A program made the translations under genes and the position numbers. Of a stretch of 64,000 bases of DNA, positions 7,952 through 16,083 are shown piece by piece. The notes under the pieces are model-generated. The model was not told the DNA's origin and made no database searches. It worked only from the letters and a program-made list of their open reading frames with translations. The DNA is from Streptomyces reniochalinae (GTDB lineage: Bacteria; Actinomycetota; Actinomycetes; Streptomycetales; Streptomycetaceae), in the NCBI RefSeq assembly GCF_003323735.1, contig NZ_QOIM01000022.1, positions 1 through 64,000 on the forward strand. The letters run 5' to 3'. Position 1 is the first letter of the stretch, and the number at the start of each line of letters is the position of its first letter.

Positions 7952-8114
7952 ACGCCGCCGACGAGGCCCGCTGCTTGCGGAGGTCGCCTCCCGTGCCACG
8001 GGTTGGCGGGTCGAGGAGAGAGCCCGAAGGTGCGTGGAAACACGCGTCGAAGTCGCCCCGCGCGGCGACGCGGGTACGTTGGCCCCCCGGCGTCCCGTAA
8101 GCGACCATTCCTCC

Positions 8115-8339
8115 ATGGACACCGCAAAGCTGGAACTGGCCGCGAAGCGCTACCACGAGGCGGAGGAGGCCTTCAACGCGGCGGGCCTCGACCTCCAGGC
8201 GGAGGCCGTCGCCCTCCTCCGAGACCCTGACGACCCCACCGGCGTCCACACCACCGTCGCCGATGTCACCGGCTGGACGCCGGGATACGTCCAGCAGCTC
8301 CAGGCGGTGGCCGACGCCGAGGAGGAACCCGCGCCCTGA
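8115..8339 (+). CDS. Small conserved hypothetical protein
   Basis: 74 residues from ATG 8115. An acidic, helical sequence: LELAAKRYHEAEEAFNAAGL, EAVALLRDPD, then TTVADVTGWTPGYVQQLQAV. The last part resembles a helix-turn-helix (VADVTGWTPGYVQQL), suggesting a small DNA-binding protein, but the N-terminal part does not fit a known family that I recognise. Codon use is typical for the genome. It stands alone. Confidence 0.55.
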   Translation: MDTAKLELAAKRYHEAEEAFNAAGLDLQAEAVALLRDPDDPTGVHTTVADVTGWTPGYVQQLQAVADAEEEPAP

Positions 8340-8359
8340 CCGCTCTGACGGTGAGCGGT

Positions 8360-8578
8360 TCAGCGAGGCCCACTCCGACCCCGGCCCCGATCCTGTCCCC
8401 GCACCCGCCCTCTCTCCCGGCCCCGGAAGGCGCGGAGGACATCGGCGAGAGCTTGGAGGATCGCGGGCCGGTCGGCGGGCTGGGTGCCTGCCAGGGAAAG
8501 GACGGTCATGACGATGAAGGCCACCAGCGCGGTGACCAGAGTGACGGTGATGGGCCAGACAGCAAGGGCGGGGTACAT
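8360..8578 (-). CDS. Small single-pass membrane protein
   Basis: 72 residues. An N-terminal membrane helix (LAVWPITVTLVTALVAFIVM, continuing to about residue 28) is followed by PADRPAILQALADVLRAFRG and a very basic Arg-rich end. Similar short Streptomyces proteins with one helix and an 'ILRALADVLR'-like segment are familiar to me but have no known job. It is convergent with the small gene at 8115-8339, with about 20 bp between the stops. Confidence 0.5.
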   Translation of the reverse strand: MYPALAVWPITVTLVTALVAFIVMTVLSLAGTQPADRPAILQALADVLRAFRGRERGRVRGQDRGRGRSGPR

Positions 8579-9276
8579 CAGTCAGCGCTCCCATGCCTCG
8601 GTGGCTGAGGACGACCCCCGCCCGACCGTCCCGGCCGGCTGAAACCGAGCTTCCATGCGTGTGATCAGGGGTCTTTCCACGACTATGACGCATACTCCGG
8701 CCCCGTTTCGGCACCTCGCACCCGGCTCTTTCCGTGCCGTCGAGCGCTTCCCGACACCCGCCTCACCGACACCACGCTGAGCGGCCGCTGACGTGTGCCC
8801 CGTCAGCCGGACCGTCCTCGCCCCACCGTGCCGGGACACGTGCGCCAACTCGCGCCCTCCGCCGAAGAGATGTTCCCTGCCCTGTTCTCGCCCTTTGCGC
8901 CTCCGTCCGACCGCAGCCGCACACCCCGAGCGCCGGGACGCTTCTGCTCCACCCCACGCCGGGTGCCTGAGCGTCCAACCCGCCGCTGTGCTGCCGGGCC
9001 CCGGAACGTACTCCGAGAAGGTGAGCCGGCACCTCCGTGCGGCGCGCGTCTGCGCGCACGGCAGGGACCGGTGCCGCTGGCCTTCCCGGGCGTCACCAAA
9101 ATCACCGAGAAGGAGGCTGGAGAACCGAAGCTCGGACAGCGGGGGAGGGCGAGTACGGGCCGGTGGGTCGGGTGGGAACCGGTGGGTCGGGCGGGGACAG
9201 GCATCGGGGAGCCCGAGCGCACTGGGAGCCTGCGGCCGAGCGCCGACGGACGTGTTGTGCTGCACGAGGAGGACAT
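8579..9276. other. About 700 bp without a recognisable gene
   Basis: Several overlapping open frames exist on both strands, but none has the composition or motifs of a real protein. A short direct repeat CCGGTGGGTCGGG occurs twice near 9161 and 9180. The stretch leads into a decayed restriction-type gene, so it may be degenerate island DNA. I see no RNA gene or strong terminator. Confidence 0.4.
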
Positions 9277-10254
9277 GTGGCGACCGAGACCTTCTGCATC
9301 GACAAGCGGTCCTTGCGGGATCTTTTGGGTCGGTCGAGGCGGGGAACATCCAGCTGCCGAGTTCCAGCGCGGCTGGGTCTGACCCTGGCCCTGACGCCAT
9401 CTCGCGAGTCTGCTGACCTCGGTCTCCCTCAACCCGATCGGGACCGTCATGCTGCTCGGCTGCTCGATACGGCGGAAAAGTCTGCTTCAAGTGCAGGCCG
9501 TTCGAGGGCGCGCGGTCACCAGTGAGCAGGTGCGGTGCGGGGCGTTACTGGCATGAGTGCCGCTCCGCCTGGGAAGCACCCGGGTACGCCTCCTGCGAGA
9601 GGTCTCCAACACGACTTCCTCCAGGCGGTCACGCTCCTCGCCACCGCCGAGCGGCGGCGTCGAGAGGCAGAGCCGGCCGGTACGGACGAGGGCGACCGCC
9701 TGCCGCGTATCGGCTGCAAGCTCAAGGACATGCTCGCGGCTGCAAGCTCAAGGACATGCTCGCGCTGGGCCTGGAGGACTACCGCCGATACGCGCCCGAT
9801 GTCGTCGGTGGCTTCGATCCCGCCGCCACATTTCTGCGCCAGCAGTTCGTCTTCGATACGCGTTTCCTGCCGTACGGCGCACAACTGATTCCGCCGGCCG
9901 CGACCTTCGCCCTCGCCGGCAAGGACGCGAAAACCGCGGGTGCGCAGGACAACTCACTCGCTGGTACGGGTGCGGAGTTTTCGGTGAGCTGTACGGCGGC
10001 ACAACCGAGACACGGTTCAACCTCGGCCTCCCCGACGTCGTCGACTGGATTCGCGGATCGACACACGAACCTCGAACCGTCACACAGCCCCAATTCGCTG
10101 TGAGCCGCCTGCTGACCCGGCAGAGCGCCCCGTACAGAGCATCTACGCGCTCCTGCTCAAGACGGGCGCCGCGGACTGGCGAACGGGAGAGAAAGACGTC
10201 ATCAGCATGGACGCGCTGACGCACACCCTCCGTCAGCTCTTCATCGGCCGTTGA
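9277..10254 (+). pseudogene. Remnant of a DUF262 (GmrSD-type) protein gene
   Basis: Pieces of one DUF262 protein appear in order in changing frames: VATETFCIDKRSLRDLLGR (GTG 9277 after GAGGAGG), VEAGNIQLP, EFQRGWV, SVSLNPIGTVMLLGC, GKVCFKCRPFEG, then HDFLQAVTLLATAERRRREA, LGLEDYRRYAPDVVGGFDPA, FLRQQFVFDTRFLPYGAQL, TRWYGCGVFGELYGGTTETR, FNLGLPDVVDWIRG, and finally SIYALLLKTGAADWRTGEKD to TGA 10254. At least six frame changes, an in-frame stop near 9380 and a probable internal deletion near 9500-9600 make it non-functional. DUF262/GmrSD proteins cut modified phage DNA. The family assignment is from remembered consensus but matches over many segments. Confidence 0.8.
9711..9762 (+). repeat. Exact 26-bp tandem duplication inside the DUF262 pseudogene
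   Basis: Bases 9711-9736 and 9737-9762 are identical and adjacent. Because 26 is not a multiple of three, the second copy shifts the frame; removing one copy joins GDRLPRIGCKLKDML directly to ALGLEDYRRYAPDVV. Confidence 0.95.
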
Positions 10255-10604
10255 CCATGTCGAAGCCGGGTGCGGTCGGCCGGTCTTCGGGCGCCACGCG
10301 ACCGGGATGTGCTGCCGTGAGAGCCAGGGCTTCGTCCAGCGACTCAGCTAGAGCAGTCTCTCCCACCCCCTGGGCAAGAGCCCGGAAGGCGATCGCGAAA
10401 GCGCGCATGAGGTCGACCACGACCGCCACGGACGGGACGTCGATACAAGCCCGGCGACGCCGACGAAACGGGAGTCCGAGCTGATCACGATCGCGCGCGC
10501 TGCGCATCCCAGCGGCGACGTCCCACAGCATCCGCCCGCCCACACGACAAACGCCCCGCAACCAGCATCCAACCTGGTCACAGGGCGTTTCAGCACTTCA
10601 GTCG

Positions 10605-10651
10605 AAGTACCCCCGGCAGGATTCGAACCTGCGCACACGGCTCCGGAGGCC
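10605..10651 (-). repeat. Left attachment site; truncated tRNA-Arg 3' end
   Basis: Identical over 47 bp to 24125-24171. It holds the tRNA-Arg 3' end only (complement of 10608-10651, from the anticodon stem onward); the 5' part is absent, so it is not a tRNA gene. The flank 10545-10604 is also similar, without gaps, to 24065-24124 (about 46 of 60 positions by eye). It is the original chromosomal downstream region of the tRNA. Confidence 0.93.
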
Positions 10652-10714
10652 ACGGAAGCGCCGGGCGGCGGGCGAACGCTGACCTGCGGGGGAGAGGTGT
10701 AGTTCGCGCCGGAT

Positions 10715-10744
10715 GACCAAGATCATTACGCCATTGCTACGTGA
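10715..10744. repeat. Left arm-type repeat of the AICE
   Basis: A 30-bp sequence beginning GACCAAGATCATTACGCCAT matches 23983-24012 at 27 of 30 positions in the same orientation. It lies 63 bp inside the left core. Paired repeats flanking the joined attP core are expected for arm-type binding sites of Int or Xis; the role is inferred. Confidence 0.6.
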
Positions 10745-10786
10745 ACGGCCTGCCGGGTTCGCGACGGGGCCGGTAGCGTCGTAGCC

Positions 10787-11722
10787 ATGGTCTCGGATGG
10801 GTCGGACGGTGGCGAGTCGAGTGCGCGGGTAACGGAGTTCACCGAGGAGAGTGGGGGCGTGGTTCTCCGGGAGGCGTGCAGCTCGGCCGGCCTCGACTCC
10901 GGGGGAGCGGAGCTGCTGCGGCTCGGGTCCAACGCCGTGTACCGGCTGTCGACCGCTCCCGTGGTCGTCCGGATCGCGCGAGACACCGAGGCCCTGGAAG
11001 AGATGCAACGGGCCGTGGGCGTCGCACGGTGGCTGGAGACGGAAGATTTCCCCGCCACCCGGGTGCTGAGTGACGTGGAACAGCCGGTCCTGATCCGCGG
11101 CCGGGTCGTCACCTACTGGGAGAACCTCCAGGACGAAGTCGAGTACGCCCGCCTGGACGAGCTGGCCGACCTGCTGAAGCGGCTGCACTGGCTGGAGGAG
11201 CCGAAGTCGCTCGGGCTGCCGTACTTCGATCCGTTCGCCAAGGTCTGGGACTCGCTGCGTACGCTCGACAGCGTCGCGGACGCAGACCGTACGTTCTTTG
11301 AGGAGCGGGCCGGAGAGCTGACCAAGGCGTACGACCGTCTGGACTTCGTACTACCTTTCGGCATGATCCACGGAGACGCCAACGTCGGAAACTGCCTCCG
11401 CGACCGGAGCGGACGCGCGGTCCTCATCGACCTCGACGGCTTCGCGCTGGCTCCCCGGGAGTGGGATCTGGTCCTCACTTCGCTCTACTACGAGCGCTTC
11501 GGCTGGCACACGCGGGCTGAGTACGAGTCCTTCGTGCACCACTACGGCTTCGACCTCATGAACTGGCCGGGCTACCCGGTACTGGCCGACGTGCGCGAGC
11601 TGATGATGACGCTGTGGCTCGGACACCAGGTGACGAGTAGCAAGGAGTCGGCGGAGGAATTCGCGCGGCGTATGAAGACTCTCCGGTCGGGTGCGAGCCG
11701 CGCCGATTGGAAGCCGTTCTGA
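10787..11722 (+). CDS. APH-fold (aminoglycoside phosphotransferase family) kinase-like protein
   Basis: 311 residues. The protein kinase-like fold is shown by a small N-lobe (ELLRLGSNAVYRLSTAPVVV; RIARDTEALEEM) and the catalytic loop MIHGDANVGNCL (His-x-Asp...Asn), followed by the metal-binding VLIDLDGFAL. These are the APH/choline kinase signatures. The substrate is unknown; such proteins are common passengers on AICEs and need not give drug resistance. The gene is followed after 16 bp by a small cysteine protein on the same strand, probably one transcript. The start ATG 10787 agrees with the N-lobe. Confidence 0.8.
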   Translation: MVSDGSDGGESSARVTEFTEESGGVVLREACSSAGLDSGGAELLRLGSNAVYRLSTAPVVVRIARDTEALEEMQRAVGVARWLETEDFPATRVLSDVEQPVLIRGRVVTYWENLQDEVEYARLDELADLLKRLHWLEEPKSLGLPYFDPFAKVWDSLRTLDSVADADRTFFEERAGELTKAYDRLDFVLPFGMIHGDANVGNCLRDRSGRAVLIDLDGFALAPREWDLVLTSLYYERFGWHTRAEYESFVHHYGFDLMNWPGYPVLADVRELMMTLWLGHQVTSSKESAEEFARRMKTLRSGASRADWKPF

Positions 11723-11738
11723 CGAGAGGTGATCACTT

Positions 11739-11906
11739 ATGGCAGACGTCCACGTTCGCATCGGCGAGTACCGGAAGAGCTACCACACTGATTCGGCCTG
11801 TCCGCACCTCAACGGCAAGCAGAAGACATACGGGGGTCAGGAGACGATGCCCGAAGCGCGGGCCCAAGAAATGGGGCTCACCTCTTGCCGGAGCTGCAAG
11901 AGGTAG
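11739..11906 (+). CDS. Small zinc-ribbon-like protein
   Basis: 55 residues from ATG 11739 with GAGAGGTG upstream, 16 bp after the kinase-like gene. The pattern is YHTDSACPHLNG, then 25 residues, then MGLTSCRSCKR. This Tyr-His-x4-Cys ... Gly-x-x-x-Cys-x-x-Cys arrangement resembles the metal-binding module found in Ada-type and other small proteins (YHxxxCxxL...GxxPCxxC). A zinc site made of His16, Cys21, Cys50 and Cys53 is likely. The function is unknown; linkage to the kinase suggests a joint role. Confidence 0.65.
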   Translation: MADVHVRIGEYRKSYHTDSACPHLNGKQKTYGGQETMPEARAQEMGLTSCRSCKR

Positions 11907-11913
11907 CAGCCCT

Positions 11914-13305
11914 CTACGGCTCAGCCAGCTTTCCGGCCGCCAGCCACAGCCGGTGTTCCGCTGCCTGCTCACGGAAGCTCCGTACGACAGCGGTCTCACG
12001 TGGTTCCGTAAGGTGCTGTCGAAACTCGGCGAGATAGCTGACACATCGCGCTGACTTGAGCTGTTCGCCGAGGTCAAGCGCATCAAGGGCTACGCGGCAT
12101 GCCTCCTCGGGATCTCCGGCCCGAAGATGCGCATCGGCAAGGACCATCGTCGCGAAGAAGTCGCTCCTTACGGGGCTGCCGCTCATGGCGTTCTCGGCAT
12201 GGGCTACTGCTCGGCGTGCGCTGTTCACGTCGCGGAAGCAGTGGGCGGCCTCGGCTGCCAGCTCGGCCTCGTCGAAATAGGTGATCCACTCCGGCTCGTC
12301 GCCGCTGTTGCGGGTTTCCAGCGCTCTGGTGGCCTCGCTCAGGGCAAGCTCACACGAGCGGGCGTCACCAGTACGAGCCAGCGCGCGTGCTTCCATCGCA
12401 TGGAACTGGGCCGTCAGCGTCGGTGTCGCCACTCCCGCGATTCCCATACGTGCGGCACGGGCGAGCGTCGCGGCCTCGGTGTAGTTGCCGAGGAACGTGG
12501 CCTGGTGGCTCATCGCGGAGAGAATGCTCCCCGCCAGCCGGCGGTCGTCGCCGTCCTGGGCGAGGCGGAGCGCCTGGAGGAAGTACCGCTGAGCCAGGCC
12601 GTGATGGCACGCGTCGTACGACATCCAACCTGCCAGCAGCGTGGACTCCGCGACGGTGGAGAACAGGGCTCGGCCGACGGCTTCCGTGTACTGACCCGTG
12701 AGCAGCGGCGACACGTCCTGGCTGAGGTACTGGACGACGGCCTGTCGCGCGTGTTCGCCCCCGAACCGGTCGTCCATAGCGGCGAACATGTCGCTGGTGG
12801 TCTTGATCATCGCTACGTCGGCCAGGCCCACCCGGGTGCCAGTCGCACGGACTGTAGAGGGGAATGACGGCTCGGGTGCGACCAGCCATCGCAAGGACGC
12901 CTCGCTCCACGCGTGCTCTGATGCCTCGGAGAGCAACAGTGGCTCGTATCCGTGCAAGTCTGCACGCCACAACTGGCTGACGGTCTGAAACGCGTCCTCC
13001 GGGCTCGGCGGGTAGCGTGTCTCCATCAACCGGGAATCCTGGCCTGCGTTGCTCAGCCCCAACTCGGCGGGAGCAATGCCCAGCGCTTCGCAGAGCAGCG
13101 CCCCGTAGAACTCGTCAGGCACGCTGTGCCCGTTTTCCCACGTCGCGATGCGGCGTTTCACGCTGGCATCGGACGGGAGTGCTTTCCCATGGCGCTTCGC
13201 GCATTGCCGCAGTTCGCTGACCAGCCGGAGCTGGCCCCATCCGCGGGCCTTGCGAGCCTCGCGGAGAAGGTCGCCGCAGGATCGGTTCGCTTCCGTGCTG
13301 ATCAC
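11914..13305 (-). CDS. XRE-family regulator with TPR-like sensor region
   Basis: 463 residues. An XRE helix-turn-helix occupies about residues 10-80 (LLREARKARGWGQLRLVSEL ... VKRRIATWENGHSVPDEFYG, LCEALGIAPAEL). The remaining 350 residues are alpha-helical with repeated TPR-like units ([58 protein letters not shown]). Such AICE regulators probably sense a ligand or peptide through the TPR part. It converges on the small zinc gene (stops 7 bp apart) and is divergent from the primase-like gene, where repeated CGTCA motifs lie. Confidence 0.82.
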   Translation of the reverse strand: MISTEANRSCGDLLREARKARGWGQLRLVSELRQCAKRHGKALPSDASVKRRIATWENGHSVPDEFYGALLCEALGIAPAELGLSNAGQDSRLMETRYPPSPEDAFQTVSQLWRADLHGYEPLLLSEASEHAWSEASLRWLVAPEPSFPSTVRATGTRVGLADVAMIKTTSDMFAAMDDRFGGEHARQAVVQYLSQDVSPLLTGQYTEAVGRALFSTVAESTLLAGWMSYDACHHGLAQRYFLQALRLAQDGDDRRLAGSILSAMSHQATFLGNYTEAATLARAARMGIAGVATPTLTAQFHAMEARALARTGDARSCELALSEATRALETRNSGDEPEWITYFDEAELAAEAAHCFRDVNSARRAVAHAENAMSGSPVRSDFFATMVLADAHLRAGDPEEACRVALDALDLGEQLKSARCVSYLAEFRQHLTEPRETAVVRSFREQAAEHRLWLAAGKLAEP

Positions 13306-13421
13306 CTCCCCAGACGGCCGTTCGCGTAGGTCGGCCTGTGCGCCTCTCCGAACTTACGGAATGTGGGCGGCTGTTGTCTGCTCGTAATGCCCAGATGGTT
13401 GGGTGCGTCGCCAGGTGCTCC

Positions 13422-13470
13422 GGGGTGACGCGGATGCTGGGAGCACGTCACCCCTCGTCACCTCTCGTCA
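13422..13470. promoter_or_regulatory. CGTCA direct repeats with a 10-bp period and an inverted copy
   Basis: CGTCACCCCT, CGTCACCTCT and CGTCATCTGC begin at 13446, 13456 and 13466, exactly one helical turn apart. GGGGTGACG at 13422-13430 is the perfect inverse of CGTCACCCC at 13446-13454. They lie in the 248-bp divergent gap between the XRE-TPR gene and the primase-like gene and are good candidates for the XRE operator. Confidence 0.55.
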
Positions 13471-13553
13471 TCTGCCCAGCTCAGCGGGGTAGAGCCCAAG
13501 GTGGTTCCAGCGAGGCCAACAGGCTGAGCTTGGACCAACTGAGGTGACTCGCC

Positions 13554-14099
13554 GTGCAGATGATGACAAGAAGGGGACTTCAGTGGATCTCCCACGCGTC
13601 CGATGACCCGGAAGTGTGCAGGGAGTACTGGGCGGTTGACCCCAGGCGCCCCTGCGCGCTACCCGCCGGGCGCTTCTTCGACGTCGTGGTTGTCGGACAG
13701 CGGATCGGACTGGAGACGTTCGACCAGCTCCAGCGTCACGGAATGCCGCTTGGGCCCGTCATGGCGGACCGTGCATCCGAAAAGGTCGGCTTCTTCGTCC
13801 CCACTTGGGCCTGTGACCCGTTCAGCCGCATGGTGCGGCAGGAGTCGTCGGGCGAAGCGCCGGAGTACCGCTACCTGGGAGAGGGCTCCGTGGTGGTCGT
13901 CCCCGGACCGATGCCGCTGACGGGAGACCGCCACATCTGGCTTCGGGCTCCCATACGACGCCCGGAGGCGTCTCCTGCACGGATTACGGCACTGGCGGCG
14001 ATGTTTGTGGCCGCGTCGTCCGTGGTGGCTCGGGCCGACCGCTACGGTCGCGAACAGTCTGCTGCCTCCACGGACGGGGAGGCCACTCATGCCGGCTGA
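13554..14099 (+). CDS. AICE-conserved protein, possibly primase/polymerase-like
   Basis: 181 residues from GTG 13554 (GAGGTGA upstream). Segments PAGRFFDVVVVGQRIGLETF, LGPVMADRASEKVGFFV and YRYLGEGSVVVVPGPMPL recall the order of motifs in short Streptomyces proteins annotated as bifunctional DNA primase/polymerase (TGxxFDVV...GPV...FFV...GS.VVVP), but the classical catalytic DxD is not evident. It is therefore either a degenerate prim-pol fold or an unrelated conserved protein. It overlaps the next gene by 11 bp, so the two are probably translationally coupled. Confidence 0.6.
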   Translation: MQMMTRRGLQWISHASDDPEVCREYWAVDPRRPCALPAGRFFDVVVVGQRIGLETFDQLQRHGMPLGPVMADRASEKVGFFVPTWACDPFSRMVRQESSGEAPEYRYLGEGSVVVVPGPMPLTGDRHIWLRAPIRRPEASPARITALAAMFVAASSVVARADRYGREQSAASTDGEATHAG

Positions 14100-14391
14100 G
14101 CACGAGCAGGGCGGTGACAGCGCGAGCTGGTCCCCCATCGACAGCGAGGAATGGTACGCAGCGCGCGACGCGGTCTCGGGCCTTCGCGACGTACTGATCG
14201 CTGCCGGGATGGAACGCGACTTCCCGTACCTGCGTGCCGACCTGAATGCCTTCGGACACGGGCTGATCGAACTCGGCCGCATCGCGCCGGAGACGGCGGA
14301 GCGACTGACGGAGCTGCTGCGGCGGGCACTGGAGAGCACGTACGACGTGCCGGGCACGGGCACGAACAGCCGTCAGCAGCGGAACGACTGA
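14089..14391 (+). CDS. Small AICE protein, first of two tandem paralogues
   Basis: 100 residues from ATG 14089, overlapping the upstream gene by 11 bp. The core DVLIAAGMERDFPYLRADLN, AFGHGLIELGRIAPETAERL, TELLRRAL aligns without gaps to the next gene (GLEVDLPGLKADVNVFGDGV, VNLGAVRPDAARLLADML). This indicates a tandem duplication. It has no cysteines, signal or membrane helix; a soluble helical protein of unknown role. Homologues are familiar downstream of the primase-like gene in other AICEs. Confidence 0.65.
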   Translation: MPAEHEQGGDSASWSPIDSEEWYAARDAVSGLRDVLIAAGMERDFPYLRADLNAFGHGLIELGRIAPETAERLTELLRRALESTYDVPGTGTNSRQQRND

Positions 14392-14414
14392 GCAGAGCGG
14401 ATGAGGTGGACGAC

Positions 14415-14738
14415 GTGACGGACCCCATGGGCGTATGCGCGCGACCTGCGGATTGCCTCACCCCAGGTGTGGCTTACGTACGCGGTTGGGCGGAGGGTAA
14501 GCGTGGCGCTGATGGCCTCGCGGAGATGCTGCGCGCGGTCGGTCTGGAGGTGGACCTACCGGGGCTCAAGGCAGACGTGAACGTCTTCGGGGACGGCGTC
14601 GTCAATCTCGGTGCGGTAAGGCCGGACGCGGCACGGCTGCTGGCCGACATGCTGACGAGTGGGCTGATGGCTGAGATGGCGTGGCGGGAAGATGGCCGGC
14701 CTGGGCTGGGAGGGGCTGCTGACAGTTCAGCGGCTTAA
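14415..14738 (+). CDS. Small AICE protein, second of two tandem paralogues
   Basis: 107 residues from GTG 14415 with GAGGTGGA six bases upstream; GTG 14406 is an alternative. The region RAVGLEVDLPGLKADVNVFG to LLADMLTSGL is paralogous to the gene just upstream. Its N-terminus (GVCARPADCLTPGVAYVRGW) differs and has two cysteines. It closes the primase-like operon. Function unknown. Confidence 0.6.
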   Translation: MTDPMGVCARPADCLTPGVAYVRGWAEGKRGADGLAEMLRAVGLEVDLPGLKADVNVFGDGVVNLGAVRPDAARLLADMLTSGLMAEMAWREDGRPGLGGAADSSAA

Positions 14739-15207
14739 CTCGGTTCGGTGAACAAGCGTGCCAAGCAGTGCAGGTGGCTCGTCGTCGGCCGGGACCGGCG
14801 CCCAGCGCCGCAGCCCGAGCCGAAAGACGGGCCACCTTCTTTTCGGCTGAGCTATGAGCTTGGGAACCACGGGTGGCTGAGGAGGAGTTGGAGCGCTGAG
14901 CTGGGCGGATGGTGCTTCGAGAGCAGGCGCTGGGCGCTGCGTGATGACCACTGTTGACCGCGTTTCGCCGGTCGTTCTGGTGCGCATCTGGTGCGGATGT
15001 GGTGCAGCGCTGGCGGACAGGCTGGGTTGGGCCTCTCGTTGCGACCTACGGGCGGGGCGCACGCGACTCTGGAGGGACCCGACGCGGCTGGGACTCGCCC
15101 GGCCGTCCCCGCCTTCGGCAACCGCATCGGCCGGTAATACCCCGTTGCTGGTCGTGGATACGGCTCGTACCATCACGCTGACTTGCGTTGACGGCGAGGG
15201 GAGCGGT
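14739..15207. other. Gap with 11-bp iteron-like repeats upstream of the DUF4238 gene
   Basis: Contains three tandem 11-mers, CTGGTGCGCAT, CTGGTGCGGAT and GTGGTGCAGCG (14977-15009), just after CTGTTGACCG at 14951. A related block recurs after the DUF4238 gene (16153-16197). A short open frame at 14748-14957 is possible but unconvincing. The gap must hold the promoter of the DUF4238 gene. Confidence 0.55.
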
Positions 15208-16083
15208 GTGGGCGACCCGAAGCTTCACCATTATGTTCCGCAATTCTATCTGCGTCGATTCGTTGACTCAGTGGAACGCTTGTGGGTCTGGGATAAGACC
15301 AGTGATAGGGTGTTCCGAACGCAGCCGAAAGCTATAGCCGCTGAGACGAATTTCTACTTACTGCCCGAGTTGGCTGAGCATGGCTACGACCCGGTCGAGC
15401 TGGAGAGGCAGTTTGCGGACCTTGAAGGGCAAGTATCCGCAATCACGGGGCAATGGCTCGAATGGATTCGACACGGGAATCCGGGCGATTCGCTACCTGT
15501 GCCAGATGTGAACCGAGAAATAGTCAGCCTTTTCCTGGCCCTTCAATCTTTGCGGACGGCTGACGCTCGCTCTATTTTGGTGGCCTTCTCTGCGCTACAC
15601 GGATATGAAGTTAGCTCCGATGAGGAGATCAGGTCTCTCCATGCTGAAGTACTCTGGAGTGACGATCTGATCTCCCGGTTTGCCGACCGCATGAGCAGGT
15701 GTGCTTGGGTTTTTGCCTTAAATGAAACTTCGGCACGCTTCGTAACGTCCGATAACCCGTTGGCCTTCAGGACGTCCGACAACCGAATGTGGGTCAAGCC
15801 TGGGAATCTCAGCAAAGACGCTTACGTAGTATATCCACTCGCCCCAGATGTGATCATGTATTGCTATCCCGACGAGGGGGCATGGCATAATGTGAATATC
15901 TCTCGCTTCGACTGTAAAATTTCGCCGGTAGCACTAGTTGAGGAAATGGTTCAGAGTGAGAACTCTGCCCAAGTCTTCATGGCGTCCCGGTTCGTAATCT
16001 CCAGCCAAAATTCCTTTTCTTTCGAGCGGGAGTTCGCGAAAACTATCGGTACTGATCGGTATGCGCCGCCGATCGAAGAATAA
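15208..16083 (+). CDS. DUF4238 protein (lower-GC cargo gene)
   Basis: 291 residues from GTG 15208 with GAGGGGAG upstream. The family signature HHYVPQFYLRRF lies at about residues 6-17. Other conserved-looking parts are ERLWVWDKTSDRVFRTQPKA, ETNFYLL, FVTSDNPLAFR and YVVYPLAPDVIMYC. DUF4238 has no established biochemical function that I can cite. Codon use is clearly poorer in G/C at third positions than that of neighbours (for example AATTTCTACTTACTG), indicating recent foreign origin. It faces a nuclease-like gene of similar composition, and both are bracketed by short direct repeats. Confidence 0.8.
   Translation: MGDPKLHHYVPQFYLRRFVDSVERLWVWDKTSDRVFRTQPKAIAAETNFYLLPELAEHGYDPVELERQFADLEGQVSAITGQWLEWIRHGNPGDSLPVPDVNREIVSLFLALQSLRTADARSILVAFSALHGYEVSSDEEIRSLHAEVLWSDDLISRFADRMSRCAWVFALNETSARFVTSDNPLAFRTSDNRMWVKPGNLSKDAYVVYPLAPDVIMYCYPDEGAWHNVNISRFDCKISPVALVEEMVQSENSAQVFMASRFVISSQNSFSFEREFAKTIGTDRYAPPIEE

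Noticed and set aside
8582..9490. Several overlapping frames of 150-300 residues on both strands
   Set aside because: Mutually overlapping, compositionally random and without family features; part of the interval is the 5' end of the DUF262 pseudogene.
10241..10561. A 106-residue minus-strand open frame next to the DUF262 remnant
   Set aside because: Part of it (DLMRAFAIAFRALAQGVGET) looks protein-like, but the N-terminus is not, there is no recognised family, and the area is decayed. It may be a gene fragment; I could not support it.
10605..10651. A second tRNA-Arg gene
   Set aside because: Only the 3' 44 nt of the tRNA are present; it is the left attachment site.
10787..11722. A true aminoglycoside resistance gene
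   Set aside because: The kinase fold is clear, but nothing points to antibiotic substrates, so only the APH-like fold is claimed.
14748..14957. A 69-residue plus-strand open frame before the iterons
   Set aside because: No motif, weak ribosome site, and codon pattern not clearly coding.
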